Shown: positions 16,911 through 26,248, counted from the stretch's first letter. The stretch is 64,000 nt of DNA from Erwinia persicina NBRC 102418 (GCF_001571305.1 NZ_BCTN01000001.1:62001-126000), one strand, 5' to 3'. The notes: generated by a model not told the origin, from the sequence alone. Program-made: numbers and translations.

Positions 16911-17492
16911 ATGAAAAAACACACGACAGACATACGCCAGCACATTATTGATGTAGCAAGGGCAATTATTACGCACAAAGGTTACAGCGCCGTCGGGATT
17001 GCTGAGATTGTGCAGGCCGCCGGCATCCCTAAAGGCTCGTTTTATTATTACTTTAAGTCTAAAGAAGAGTTTGCCGAAGCGCTGCTGGAGCACTATTTCA
17101 GCCACTATCTGAGTGAGGTAGACATTCAGCTAAATGGCAGCGGGCCAGCCCGTGAGCGCTTGCTGCGCTACTTCACTTTCTGGAAAACGACCCAGGGCGC
17201 AGACCTGCCTGAAAGTAAATGCCTCGTCGTCAAGCTGGGCGCAGAAGTCTGCGATCAGTACGACAGCATGCGATACGTGCTGGCAAAAGGGACACAGGAT
17301 ATCGTGCAGAAAATTGCTCAGTGTATCCGTGAGGGTCAGCAAGACCGCTCTCTTCCGGCGGTTGCGGATGCCGGGGAGCTTGCTGAAGAACTCTATCAAC
17401 TCTGGCTGGGCGCCTCCCTGATGGCAAAAATTCATGATCCTGATAAGGCATTTGGCAAAGCGCTGAACGCCACTCTGCGGCTGCTCGGGTAG
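16911..17492 (+). CDS. nemR: TetR-family regulator, NemR-like
   Basis: The 193-residue product resembles E. coli NemR, the repressor that senses electrophiles and reactive chlorine. The DNA-binding part has IVQAAGIPKGSFYYYFKSKEEF. SKCLVVKLGAEVCD aligns with SGCLTVKLSAEVCD in NemR, preserving the redox-sensing Cys106 and Cys116 equivalents. It is followed, 52 bp on, by an OYE-type reductase as in the E. coli nemRA operon, and both have the same operator. Thiol modification presumably releases DNA. The ribosome-binding site is weak. Confidence 0.78.
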   Translation: MKKHTTDIRQHIIDVARAIITHKGYSAVGIAEIVQAAGIPKGSFYYYFKSKEEFAEALLEHYFSHYLSEVDIQLNGSGPARERLLRYFTFWKTTQGADLPESKCLVVKLGAEVCDQYDSMRYVLAKGTQDIVQKIAQCIREGQQDRSLPAVADAGELAEELYQLWLGASLMAKIHDPDKAFGKALNATLRLLG

Positions 17493-17513
17493 CCGTTTTT
17501 TTTATCTTATTAC

Positions 17514-17527
17514 TAGACGACCGGTCA
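17514..17527. promoter_or_regulatory. NemR-type operator, copy 2
   Basis: This is an exact second copy of TAGACGACCGGTCA, 17 bp upstream of the OYE gene start and therefore placed to block its own promoter, independently of the regulator's. Confidence 0.65.
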
Positions 17528-17544
17528 ACTATTTTGGAGTGTTT

Positions 17545-18648
17545 ATGACTGACAACAGTATCCGTACCGATTTATTTTCCCCTGTTACGATGGGGACGCT
17601 TCAGCTGGCTAACCGCATTGTGATGGCCCCGGTGACCCGCAGCCGTTACGGTGAGGACGGCGTGCCTGATGAACTGCATGCCACCTATTACGCACAGCGC
17701 GCCGGTGCGGGCCTGATTATTTCAGAAGCCACCAACATCTCAGCGCAGGGCCGCGGCTATGCGGCTACCCCGGGGATCTGGAGCGAAGAGCAGGTGACTG
17801 GCTGGAAAAAAGTCACTGACGCCGTCCACGCTGAGGGCGGAAAAATCGTCTGCCAGCTCTGGCACGTGGGCCGTTTTTCAAGCGTTGAGCTGCAGCCCAA
17901 CGGAGAACGCCCGGTGGCACCTTCCGCAATCAAAGCCGAGGGACAGACCTATACCGTCAACGGTTTCGTGCCGGTTTCCACCCCGCGTGCGCTCGAAACA
18001 GAGGAAATCCCCGGCATCATTGCGCAGTACAAACGTGCGGCTGAAAACGCCCTGCGTGCCGGCTTTGATGGCGTGGAAGTGCACTCAGCAAACAGCTATC
18101 TGCTCGATCAGTTCCTGCGTGACTCCACCAATCACCGCACTGACGCCTATGGCGGCTCAATTGAAAACCGGGCCCGCCTCACGATTGAAGTGACAGAAGC
18201 CATCGTCGGCATCTGGGGCAATGACAGAGTGGGCATTCGCCTCTCGCCGGTGACCCCGGATGCCGGTAATACCCCGCCGGACAGCAACGTCATGGCGATG
18301 TACGGTTACCTCATTCAGCAACTGAACCGGTTTAACCTGGCGTACCTGCACTTTGTTGAGGGGGCGACGGCCACTTCCCGCGACGTGCCTGCCGGTGTGG
18401 ATATGGATGCGCTAAGCGCGCAGTTCGACGGGCCGTTTATCGGCAACAACAACTATGACCTTGAGATGGCCATCAGCCGCCGGAACGCCGGGATTATTGA
18501 TGCCGTTGCCTTTGGTCGCCTGTTTATCTCCAACCCGGACCTGGTGAAACGTCTGCGTTACGGTGCCGGACTGACGATTGCGCCGAAAGAGGCGTATTAC
18601 GGCGGCGGGGCGAAAGGCTACACCGACTGGCCGGAAGGCCATTACTGA
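17545..18648 (+). CDS. nemA: Old Yellow Enzyme family FMN reductase, NemA-like
   Basis: The 367-residue enzyme reduces activated C=C bonds and nitro compounds such as N-ethylmaleimide, using FMN and NAD(P)H. Motifs include ANRIVMAPVTRSRYG, QLWHVGRFS, the substrate-binding pair in HSANSYLLDQF (His, Asn), the family signature STNHRTDAYGGSIENR, and FGRLFISNPDLV near the FMN phosphate. The start at 17545 follows TGGAG; a GTG two codons earlier is also possible. It is co-regulated with the upstream NemR-like gene and probably co-transcribed with the following SDR. The pair would detoxify electrophiles. Confidence 0.85.
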   Translation: MTDNSIRTDLFSPVTMGTLQLANRIVMAPVTRSRYGEDGVPDELHATYYAQRAGAGLIISEATNISAQGRGYAATPGIWSEEQVTGWKKVTDAVHAEGGKIVCQLWHVGRFSSVELQPNGERPVAPSAIKAEGQTYTVNGFVPVSTPRALETEEIPGIIAQYKRAAENALRAGFDGVEVHSANSYLLDQFLRDSTNHRTDAYGGSIENRARLTIEVTEAIVGIWGNDRVGIRLSPVTPDAGNTPPDSNVMAMYGYLIQQLNRFNLAYLHFVEGATATSRDVPAGVDMDALSAQFDGPFIGNNNYDLEMAISRRNAGIIDAVAFGRLFISNPDLVKRLRYGAGLTIAPKEAYYGGGAKGYTDWPEGHY

Positions 18649-18706
18649 TATATCACACGGGCGGGGTTCCCCCCGCCTCCTGTACCTGATAAAGAAGGAC
18701 AATAAA

Positions 18707-19450
18707 ATGAATCACCTGCAGGAAAAAACGGCTGTTATTACCGGCGCGTCATCGGGCATTGGCGCAGCAACCGCTCTGGAACTTGCACGGCACGGCGTGA
18801 ATATCGTGGCGGCGGCGCTGGATCAGGACGGCCTCGACAGGTTAGTGAAGAGCATCAAAGCAGAAGGCGGTGAGGCAGTTGGCCTGGTGACCGACGTAAC
18901 TCGTCTGGAAGACACACAAGCGCTGGCAAAATACACCACTGAGACCTTCGGTTCGGTCGATATCCTGATCAACAATGCCGGCCTGATGCTTTTCTCCAGC
19001 TGGAGCGATGTAGTGTGGGAAGACTGGAATAAAATGGTGGACGTCAACATTAAGGGTTATCTGAACGCCATTGCGGCCGTGCTTCCCGGAATGCTGGAGA
19101 AAAAAGACGGACAAATCCTGAATATGGCGTCCGTGGCGGGCCATCAGGTGGATGCAGGCGCGGGCGTTTACAGCGCGACCAAGTTTTTTGTGCATGCGAT
19201 GACCGAGTCGATGCGCAAAGATTTAGGCGTGAATAAAGGTATTCGCGTGAACACCATCAGCCCGGGTGTCATTAATACGGGCTGGGCGGATAAGGTAAGC
19301 GATCCTGAAGGCCGCAAGATCGCTCAGGAACTGACTAAAATTGCTATCAGCCCGCAGGATGTGGCCAGTGCTGTGGTGTATGCGCTAAATCAGCCGCAAA
19401 ACGTGACGGTCAATGACCTGATTATTTCACCCACCCGACAGAACTGGTAA
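18707..19450 (+). CDS. Short-chain dehydrogenase/reductase
   Basis: The 247-residue product is a classical SDR: TGASSGIG cofactor loop (residues 12-19), DV near residue 62, NNAG, catalytic Ser in NMASVAGHQ, and Tyr-x-x-x-Lys in YSATK. It lies 58 bp after the OYE gene with AAGAAGGA upstream, so it probably belongs to the same nemR-controlled unit, reducing carbonyls while NemA reduces alkenes. The substrate is unknown. Confidence 0.82.
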   Translation: MNHLQEKTAVITGASSGIGAATALELARHGVNIVAAALDQDGLDRLVKSIKAEGGEAVGLVTDVTRLEDTQALAKYTTETFGSVDILINNAGLMLFSSWSDVVWEDWNKMVDVNIKGYLNAIAAVLPGMLEKKDGQILNMASVAGHQVDAGAGVYSATKFFVHAMTESMRKDLGVNKGIRVNTISPGVINTGWADKVSDPEGRKIAQELTKIAISPQDVASAVVYALNQPQNVTVNDLIISPTRQNW

Positions 19451-19455
19451 TAAAG

Positions 19456-19487
19456 CGATGGCAGTCTGAGAGGCTGCCATCGGGTTT
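19456..19487 (+). terminator. Terminator after the nemA-SDR unit
   Basis: A 9-bp stem (CGATGGCAG at 19456-19464 with CTGCCATCG at 19474-19482, loop 19465-19473) is followed by GGTTTT. It ends the plus-strand unit before the convergent MDR gene. Confidence 0.65.
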
Positions 19488-19546
19488 TAACGATTTATCA
19501 CCGGCTCGTTTGCAGAACAAACATAGCTCTTTCCTGCCCTGAAACG

Positions 19547-20494
19547 TCAGGGGATCAGCACTACCCTCTCCTCCCCCGTATCCTCATTCCAAATCTGACT
19601 GACATCTGAGAGTGCGCAGGTTGTTACCGGCGTATCAAAGCCCCCTTCCGGGATCGCAGCCAGCAGCTGACCTGCACCGGCTATCAGCTCATAAACGGAA
19701 AGACTGCCGATGCCGCTGCCCAAAATTTCAAGACCTGAGCTACGGAGCGACGCGGCAGAGACGCTAATGGTTTCCCCGGCAACAGAACCCAGCTGCACGA
19801 ACCGCAGGCGTGGCTCTCCAAGCCGTGAACCGCGATCCGCCGTGGCCTGTCTGATAATCCGGCTTGCCGGCTCTCCCCAGAGATAATCCAGAACAACGTT
19901 AACCTGCCCTGAAAAAGCCTGCTTCAGCGCCTCGTCTGCAGAATCATCCAGCATGATTTTTTCAACATCCGGCGGCAACTGTGCCAGCTTCTCCCGGTTG
20001 CGTCCGGTGGCGATGATCCTGCCCGCACCAAGCCAGACTGCTATCTGCACGGCCAGTCCGCCTGCAGATCCGGTAGCACCATTGATGAGTACCGATTCAC
20101 CGCGTATAAATTTTGCCCTCTGCGTCAGTGCGACCCAGGAGGAAAGCCCCGCCGTCACCACCGCAGCTGCCCGTGCATCACCGACACCCGCCGGTACCGG
20201 CACGGTTAAATCAGCCGACACCAGGACCTGCGCGGCCATTGAGCCAAACGGGGGTTTGGGAAACAGAAAGTAGACCCGTTTGCCGTCCGGAGTCATCCCC
20301 ACACCGTCAATACCCGGCACGAAATTTACGTCACGGGTGCCCGAATAGTGTCTCCCGGCGGCGAGGCTTTTCACAACAGGACTCAGCGGGGCGGCCAGCA
20401 CGCGCAGCACCCTTTCACCTTCACCGGCTACCGGTTCAGGAAAGTCGCCATACGAGGGGGGAACATCAAAACGTGAAACAACAGCAGCACGCAC
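19547..20494 (-). CDS. Zinc-independent MDR (quinone oxidoreductase-like) protein
   Basis: The 315-residue product belongs to the medium-chain reductase superfamily: an N-terminal GroES-like part (APLSPVVKSLAAGRHY, FVPGIDGVG) and a Rossmann domain with INGATGSAGGLAVQIA around residue 140. There is no zinc-site Cys cluster, so it is quinone-oxidoreductase-like. It is the last gene of a three-gene minus-strand set (marR type, membrane protein, MDR), starting 9 bp after the previous stop. Confidence 0.8.
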   Translation of the reverse strand: MRAAVVSRFDVPPSYGDFPEPVAGEGERVLRVLAAPLSPVVKSLAAGRHYSGTRDVNFVPGIDGVGMTPDGKRVYFLFPKPPFGSMAAQVLVSADLTVPVPAGVGDARAAAVVTAGLSSWVALTQRAKFIRGESVLINGATGSAGGLAVQIAVWLGAGRIIATGRNREKLAQLPPDVEKIMLDDSADEALKQAFSGQVNVVLDYLWGEPASRIIRQATADRGSRLGEPRLRFVQLGSVAGETISVSAASLRSSGLEILGSGIGSLSVYELIAGAGQLLAAIPEGGFDTPVTTCALSDVSQIWNEDTGEERVVLIP

Positions 20495-20503
20495 AGGGAC
20501 TCC

Positions 20504-20977
20504 TTAGGTGATCGATTTACGCTGAGAAAGCGTTTGACCCGTGTGGCGAAGGCCGCTGAGCTTAAAGCCATCGCGTATGTTTAATCCGATCAAGGTCAGA
20601 TTTAGTGCGCCAGCGATGAGCTCAAGCGCCTGGACGCTGTAAAAGACGTCGTCAAACAGACCCGCTTTTGCACGCAGTGCCAAAAACAGGGCTGAAGGCA
20701 CAAGAATCAACAGCCCGTTAAGACCGATGAATGGCATCCGGCGGCGTTTGGAAACCAAAAGCGGATGGCGCCCCTTCCCTCCCATAGAAAACCCGGTTCC
20801 CGCAGTGATCCCCATCAGAGGTACGAACACCATCAGGGCGTAGGCGATGAGCTGTTTCACTTCTGTCACCGCAGCGGCCGACAGGAACAGTTCGGTGACC
20901 AGCGTCGAAGTCCAGAACGTGGCCAGAAAAAGGGCTGCAAGCACCGACGCAGTAGCATGGATCTGACGCTTCATCAT
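20504..20977 (-). CDS. Four-helix membrane protein of unknown function
   Basis: The 157-residue protein has four predicted membrane segments (about residues 8-30, 44-64, 83-103 and 112-133) and a basic loop KGRHPLLVSKRRRMPF in the middle. I do not recognise the family with confidence. It overlaps the MarR-type gene by four bases and precedes the MDR gene, so all three are likely one transcript under MarR-type control. Confidence 0.6.
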   Translation of the reverse strand: MMKRQIHATASVLAALFLATFWTSTLVTELFLSAAAVTEVKQLIAYALMVFVPLMGITAGTGFSMGGKGRHPLLVSKRRRMPFIGLNGLLILVPSALFLALRAKAGLFDDVFYSVQALELIAGALNLTLIGLNIRDGFKLSGLRHTGQTLSQRKSIT

Positions 20978-21432
20978 TTGTGCTCCACCAGAGATTTTTC
21001 GTGAATATCTGACAGTTTCTTCAGCACATGGAATGCCGTTTCCAACTCAGCCGTGCCGAATCCGGCCGCCATTTCTGTTGCCTGATGCTGCCAGCGTACA
21101 TTAACGGTGTCATAAACCGACTGGCCTTGCGCCGTCAGGGCATAAAGAGGCGATCGTTTATGCATGGGATTAGCCTGCGTTTTCATCAGGCCGGACTCAA
21201 CCAGCAGATTCAGCTGCTTCTGTGCCCCCTGACGGGTTACCCCCATCGTTAATGCAATGTGAGGCGCGGTGACGGGCCGTTGTGCCAGAACCACCGCACC
21301 AAGCATCCGCCAGCGGGTACTGGTCAGCCCCGCAGGCAGAACAAACCTGTCACCCCACTCCGTCAGGACGCCATTAAGCCGGAAAACATTGAGAATGACC
21401 TGAGTCAGTTGGTCAGCTTTAGTGTGTGCCAT
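20974..21432 (-). CDS. MarR-family transcriptional regulator
   Basis: The 152-residue product has the winged-helix core of the family: TSTRWRMLGAVVLAQRPVTAPHIALTMGVTRQGAQKQLNLL, then a wing around HKRSPLYALTAQGQSV. It should repress its own three-gene operon; a long inverted repeat lies directly upstream at 21446-21482. The inducer is unknown, but the MDR reductase in the same unit suggests a quinone- or phenol-like compound. Confidence 0.82.
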   Translation of the reverse strand: MAHTKADQLTQVILNVFRLNGVLTEWGDRFVLPAGLTSTRWRMLGAVVLAQRPVTAPHIALTMGVTRQGAQKQLNLLVESGLMKTQANPMHKRSPLYALTAQGQSVYDTVNVRWQHQATEMAAGFGTAELETAFHVLKKLSDIHEKSLVEHK

Positions 21433-21445
21433 AGAACCCCCTTTA

Positions 21446-21482
21446 TTGACAATAAGTTTTCATATCGGTAACTTGTTGTCAA
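21446..21482. promoter_or_regulatory. Long inverted repeat, probable MarR operator
   Basis: The arms TTGACAATAAGTT (21446-21458) and AACTTGTTGTCAA (21470-21482) are almost perfectly complementary across an 11-bp centre. Each arm also contains TTGACA, a consensus -35 on its own strand. The site begins 14 bp upstream of the MarR-type start, so binding would block transcription. Confidence 0.6.
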
Positions 21483-21587
21483 TATATTATATCCGGGATC
21501 AGCAGCAGAGAGGTGACATCGGCCCGTTGAACCCGCAGTGGCAACAGGACGTTAACCATACGGGTACGGTGCTGGTTACAGGAAAAC

Positions 21588-22070
21588 TTACCGTTCAAGT
21601 GCAGCAAGAATGACGGCTTCCATTTTCTCTGGCGTGGTGAACGGTGCAAATCGCCTGAGTGGTTTGCCGTCACGTCCGATCAGAAACTTAGTGAAGTTCC
21701 ACTTGATCCGTCCACCCAGCACGCCGGGCAATGCGTTCTTAAGATAACGAAACACCGGGTGCGCCGCGGCGCCGTTGACCTCTACTTTCTCAAACATCGG
21801 AAAGCTCACCCCATAGTTTATATGACAGGTCTGGGCGATTGCGTCGGTGCCGCCGGGTTCCTGCTTACCAAACTGGTTGCAGGGAAAACCTAGCACCACA
21901 AGCCCCTGGGCAGCGTACTTCTTGTAGAGCGCTTCCAGACCTGCGTATTGTGGTGTGAAACCACAATGGCTGGCGGTATTCACCACCAGAACCAGCTTGC
22001 CAGCATAGTCAGCCAGAGAGATAAGCTGACCATCCAGACTGGTGGCAGCAAGTTGATGAAAGGTGATCAT
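21588..22070 (-). CDS. Glutathione-peroxidase family thiol peroxidase
   Basis: The 160-residue product has the GPx catalytic set: VNTASHCGFTPQY with the peroxidatic Cys36, LGFPCNQFGKQEPG with Gln, and WNFTKFLIGRDGKPLRRF with Trp and Asn. It is cysteine-based (no selenocysteine) and lacks the insertion seen in E. coli BtuE. GAGGA precedes the start. It probably reduces hydroperoxides with thioredoxin or glutathione, in keeping with its redox neighbours. Confidence 0.88.
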   Translation of the reverse strand: MITFHQLAATSLDGQLISLADYAGKLVLVVNTASHCGFTPQYAGLEALYKKYAAQGLVVLGFPCNQFGKQEPGGTDAIAQTCHINYGVSFPMFEKVEVNGAAAHPVFRYLKNALPGVLGGRIKWNFTKFLIGRDGKPLRRFAPFTTPEKMEAVILAALER

Positions 22071-22125
22071 GTCGGGATCCTCAGAGCAGATTTACTAAGT
22101 TGAACGAATAGCCTGTCACCCATTT

Positions 22126-23007
22126 TCAGGCTTCCATCAGTCTGGAAGACAAGAATTCAATAAAGCGCTGAGTCCTGGCAGGCGTCAGTCGCGTTTCGGT
22201 GACGGCATAAATGCTGACGGCTGTCCCTTCCCACTCAGGTAGCACACGCATCAGTTGGCCGGAAGCCAGATCCTCCGCGACAATCTTCCCGGGAAGCAGT
22301 GCAATACCCTGATGTTTCAGGGCGAGATTACGGATCATCCCGACGCTGTTGAGCGTAAACCTGCCACGAACGTCCACCTCCACCTCTGCCCTGCTACTTC
22401 TTTGCTGCACTTTCCAGGTCGGAACCTTCGTCATGCAGAGGCATTCATGCGCGGCCAGATCCGCCGGTGTGGCAGGCGCGCCAGACGCTCTGATATAGCC
22501 GGGAGACGCATAAAGATAGCGCGAGTGCCGCCCGATCAGGCGAGCGATCAGCCCCGAGTCTGTCAGTTCGCCCATGCGGATCGCGACATCGTACGGTTCG
22601 GTCACCAGGTCGACACGGCGTGGAGTCAGGTCGAATTCAAACCTGATGCCGGGATACTGTGCGGCGAAATCAACGATGAGCGGTGTGAGATAAAGCGTGG
22701 CGAAATCGACAGGCAGCGAAACCCGCAGAACCCCGCCCGGCTGTTCAAGCATCTCGCCCAGCTGCTCATGCACCAGCCGGGCCTCGTCGACGATAGGTTT
22801 GCTTCGCGCATAGTAAAGCTGTCCCGCCTCGGTCAGTTCAAGCTTGCGCGTGGTGCGATGCAGGAGTCTCAAACCAATGGCCTTTTCCAATTCACTGATA
22901 CGCCGTGACAGGGTGGAGTTAGGCATACCCACGGCTTCCGCTGCCTTACGAAAACTCCTGGCCCTCGCGACCTCCACAAACAGCGCCATGTCATTCAGCG
23001 GATCCAT
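22126..23007 (-). CDS. LysR-family regulator beside the NmrA-like gene
   Basis: The 293-residue product starts MDPLNDMALFVEVARARSF with a GGAG site upstream; a 23040 start would add 11 unsupported residues. The HTH covers FRKAAEAVGMPNSTLSRRI and the effector domain begins near residue 90 (GVLRVSLPVDFA). It is divergent from the NmrA-like oxidoreductase gene (23181), its likely target. Fragments of this gene and of its neighbour recur as a decayed scar at 15781-16015. Confidence 0.85.
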   Translation of the reverse strand: MDPLNDMALFVEVARARSFRKAAEAVGMPNSTLSRRISELEKAIGLRLLHRTTRKLELTEAGQLYYARSKPIVDEARLVHEQLGEMLEQPGGVLRVSLPVDFATLYLTPLIVDFAAQYPGIRFEFDLTPRRVDLVTEPYDVAIRMGELTDSGLIARLIGRHSRYLYASPGYIRASGAPATPADLAAHECLCMTKVPTWKVQQRSSRAEVEVDVRGRFTLNSVGMIRNLALKHQGIALLPGKIVAEDLASGQLMRVLPEWEGTAVSIYAVTETRLTPARTQRFIEFLSSRLMEA

Positions 23008-23180
23008 GTGATTGCTCCATAAATGGAATAGTGATTTCAAATATAGAGTATTTATCCCTCAAGCGGAATGATGAATAGTAGATGGCGCTTTCAAGCCATG
23101 GAATCCCTAAATGAATTCAGGATTCATACCGGTGCATGGGGGAAGCCACACTCTAATCGGCCGACAAAGGATATTACATA

Positions 23181-24122
23181 ATGGTTCAATCGCCTCAACG
23201 TGCGGCTGCTGCGGATACCATCGCCCCGCTGAGAAATAAAATTCTGGTCGTAGGTGCAACAGGCTTCCTCGGTGCAAAGGTGCTGCACCACCTCGCGGCT
23301 GAGAAAAGCGCGGCCGTCGTTGCCCTGTCGCGAAAAGGCCCCCCCGCAGGCGGGGATGCCAACATCGAATGGGTTCGCGGCGATATGATGGATCCGGCTT
23401 CGCTGGACCGGGCATTGCAGGATGTTGACGTCGTGGTCAGCTCGGCAAACAGTTACATGAAGGGCAGCCTTGATACCGATTTTCAGGGCAACAAAAACCT
23501 CATTGAGGCCGCGGCACGGGCAAAAGTCAGCAGACTGGTTTTTCTCAGCATCGTGAGCTGCGAAGCTGCATCCGCAGTGCCTCATTTCCACGCCAAGAAA
23601 GTGGCGGAAGATCTGATCAAACAGTCCGGTGTGCCATACGTGATTGTGCGAGCGCCCTCATTTCTCGACCAGAGCCCGGACTATATTGCCAGGGCCGTGA
23701 AAGCCGGGAAATTCCAGGGGGTTGGCGATAAGACCACAAGCTGGTCCTACGTGCTGACGGATGATCTTGCCTCCTGTCTGGCGAAGGCCGCGACCTGTCC
23801 GGGCAGCGACATCGTCAACCTGACGATCGATGTCGGCTGGCGTGATGGCCCGAAGAGCCAGCAGGAGCTGGCCGCTATCATCGCTGATGTTATTAACAAA
23901 CCGCTGAAGATGCAGATCATTCCCTGGTGGACGCTTCGGATGGCCGCCCGGCCTGTCAGGCTGTTTTCCGAACTCGGGTATGACCTGATCCAGATGTTCC
24001 TGTTCTTCAGAACGGGGCGCTATGTCTCTGACATATCCAGGCAGGAGGCGTTCTTCGGAGCCGCTCCGACAGCGCGCGAGGCGATTACGCGATGGGCGCG
24101 TCAGCAGCAGCTTATTCCCTGA
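23181..24122 (+). CDS. NmrA/atypical-SDR NAD(P)-binding protein
   Basis: The 313-residue product has the atypical-SDR cofactor loop VVGATGFLGAKV near residue 24 and a nucleotide-sugar-like pattern FLSIVSCEAASAV followed by YVIVRAPSF, without a classical YxxxK. Such proteins are either redox sensors (NmrA) or NADPH-dependent reductases. The ribosome-binding site AAAGG is rather far (11 nt). Divergent from a LysR gene that probably controls it. Confidence 0.75.
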   Translation: MVQSPQRAAAADTIAPLRNKILVVGATGFLGAKVLHHLAAEKSAAVVALSRKGPPAGGDANIEWVRGDMMDPASLDRALQDVDVVVSSANSYMKGSLDTDFQGNKNLIEAAARAKVSRLVFLSIVSCEAASAVPHFHAKKVAEDLIKQSGVPYVIVRAPSFLDQSPDYIARAVKAGKFQGVGDKTTSWSYVLTDDLASCLAKAATCPGSDIVNLTIDVGWRDGPKSQQELAAIIADVINKPLKMQIIPWWTLRMAARPVRLFSELGYDLIQMFLFFRTGRYVSDISRQEAFFGAAPTAREAITRWARQQQLIP

Positions 24123-24161
24123 GTCGCAGAGGGCAGGCATTGCCGTGATGAGGCGATGTGG

Positions 24162-25136
24162 TCACAGGCTTTCACGATCAACAGGCTCGGGGCCGCGAAA
24201 GGCCCGTCGCCACTCGCTGGGGCTGACGCTAAACTTCGCTTTAAAACTCTGGCGAAACGAGATGGGAGACTGAAAACCCGACAGCGCCGAGACACTTTCA
24301 ATGCTCCTGTTCGTGGTTTCCAGTAATTCCTGGCTCCGTTGCAGGCGCTCCGCCTTCAGCCATTCTCCCGGCGTCGTGCCGGTGGCGCGGGAAAAATGAC
24401 GCGTCAGCGTGCGTCTGCTCATACTGACAAATCCGGCCAGTGAGTCGAGATCGTGCGGCTTATCCAGATTGCGGCGCAGGTACTCAATCAGTTCGTTGAT
24501 TTTGCTGTCCCGCGTCGACACCGGCACCGGGCGCTCAATAAACTGCGCCTGTCCGCCTTCACGGTATGGGGGAACGACCATCCTCCTTGCCACCCGGTTA
24601 GCCACCGCCGAGCCGTAATGATCGCGAATGATATTCAGGCAGCAGTCAATACCGGCGGCGGTCCCGGCGGAAGTGATCAGGCGTTCATCGCTGGTATACA
24701 GCGAATTACTGTCCAGATGGACGGCAGGAAATCGTTCAGTAAAGTCCTTTTCGAATTCCCAGTGTGTTGCCGCACGATGACCATCAAGCAGACCGGTATA
24801 GGCCAGAACATAGGTCCCTAAACACAGACCGACCACCTCAGCGCCCCGTTGCCAGGCCTTTCTCAACGCCTCCAGCAATGCCTGCGAGGGCCTTTCGTCC
24901 GGGTTATTCCAGTAGGGAATAATAATAATGTCCGCCTGGTCAAGCAACGCCAGACCCTGTTCCACGTTGATGGACAGCCCGATATCAGACAGGACCACAC
25001 CCGGTTTTTCAGCGCAGATCGCCACGCGAAACAGATCCGGCTGCGGCATGGACTGGCCAAAAATAATACAGGGGACGGAAAAGTGAAACGGACTGAATCC
25101 GGCCGTGGCCATCACGGCGACCGTCAGTGCAGACAT
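24162..25136 (-). CDS. GlxA-type regulator: DJ-1/PfpI domain plus AraC HTH
   Basis: The 324-residue protein has two parts. Residues 1-190 are a DJ-1/PfpI amidotransferase-like domain with the nucleophile-elbow Cys in VVGLCLGTYVLA. Residues about 215-315 are an AraC/XylS double HTH (LDSLAGFVSMSRRTLTRHF; IESVSALSGFQSPISFRQSFK). GlxA-family members activate catabolic genes in response to small amides or quaternary ammonium compounds. I start at 25136, where GTGAGGTT lies upstream. A neighbouring metallo-hydrolase and isochorismatase might be targets, but that is only context. Confidence 0.85.
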   Translation of the reverse strand: MSALTVAVMATAGFSPFHFSVPCIIFGQSMPQPDLFRVAICAEKPGVVLSDIGLSINVEQGLALLDQADIIIIPYWNNPDERPSQALLEALRKAWQRGAEVVGLCLGTYVLAYTGLLDGHRAATHWEFEKDFTERFPAVHLDSNSLYTSDERLITSAGTAAGIDCCLNIIRDHYGSAVANRVARRMVVPPYREGGQAQFIERPVPVSTRDSKINELIEYLRRNLDKPHDLDSLAGFVSMSRRTLTRHFSRATGTTPGEWLKAERLQRSQELLETTNRSIESVSALSGFQSPISFRQSFKAKFSVSPSEWRRAFRGPEPVDRESL

Positions 25137-25252
25137 AACGTTAACCTCACTGTAAATCATCACCACCGAAAGGCCGCTGACACACGCCGGCCCGGGGATA
25201 ACGGAGGGGCAACCGGTCTGATCGGTTCCCCGCCGTCAGGGGATGCAGCTTA

Positions 25253-26032
25253 TCAGAAAACCAGCGTCTCACCGTCAGCGGGGATCAGAACCTTATCCCC
25301 GATGCCGTGCTCCAGGGTGTATTCCCGCAGCTCGGCACGGGTCAACAGGCAGTGGTTAACCGATTCCATATGTGAAGCAATGAGCGTGGCCGTTGGCAGC
25401 ATTTTCAGCGTGCGCAGCGTGTCCTCTTTGCCCATGATAATCGGGCCGTAAAGGTCGTTAACGGCATAGCCGATGTTTAACACCACAATCTCCGGCTGGA
25501 AACGCTGCAGGTTTTTTGCATAAGGCTTCACCCAGACGGTATCCCCGGCGATATAGAGCGTTTTTTCATGGTGGTGGGTGAACACCAGCCCACAGGCATC
25601 CCCCAGTAATTCCCCCATCCGCGCATCGGCGTAGAGCTCGTTACTGCCATGCTGACCGTCCGTTTTGTAGAGGGTCAGCCCGTCAGCGAATGAATTTTCA
25701 TCCTGCATAACGCGGATGTTAACGAAGCCCTGAGAACGGACCAGCGCCGCGTCGTGCTCGTCCTGGGTGTAGATCAGCATATCTTTGGGAACCGCCTGCT
25801 GTGCCGCTTCATCCCAGTGATCGGTATGCGTATGCGTCAGGATAACGGCATCCACCGCCAGTAATTCTTCGACGGGTACCGGCAGCGCCACCATCGGATT
25901 ACGCAGGTGCGGGCGGGCATTACCGACAAACCCCTCCCAGGCTTCTTTTTCTGCCAGCATCGGGTCAATAAGAAATTTTTTACCGGCATACTCCAGCACC
26001 AGCGTGGCATTACGGATTTGTGTGAGTTTCAT
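25253..26032 (-). CDS. Metallo-beta-lactamase-fold hydrolase
   Basis: The 259-residue protein has the metal motif THTHTDHWD (about residues 66-74), later His in DGQHGS, Asp in YIAGDTVW and His in ASHMESVNH, all as expected for a UlaG-like MBL hydrolase. Substrates of this branch range from lactones to phosphodiesters; I cannot narrow it. Transcribed on its own, with GGGAACAGG upstream of the start. Confidence 0.82.
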   Translation of the reverse strand: MKLTQIRNATLVLEYAGKKFLIDPMLAEKEAWEGFVGNARPHLRNPMVALPVPVEELLAVDAVILTHTHTDHWDEAAQQAVPKDMLIYTQDEHDAALVRSQGFVNIRVMQDENSFADGLTLYKTDGQHGSNELYADARMGELLGDACGLVFTHHHEKTLYIAGDTVWVKPYAKNLQRFQPEIVVLNIGYAVNDLYGPIIMGKEDTLRTLKMLPTATLIASHMESVNHCLLTRAELREYTLEHGIGDKVLIPADGETLVF

Positions 26033-26248
26033 AACCTGTTCCCTTCATTCGTCAGATTTTTCGGCCCATCAGCCCTGTCAGTGGTGTCTGTACAGGGTAG
26101 CGGCCAGTGGTCCTACTATAGGATGAGACGGTGAAGCGACGTGACAGACTCACAGGTCATTAGTCGATGAAATCGGGTCAATCACCCTGCAGAAAATGGC
26201 GGTGACCACGCACAGGGACGAAGAAAGGGGCAGAGGGAGAATAATCAA

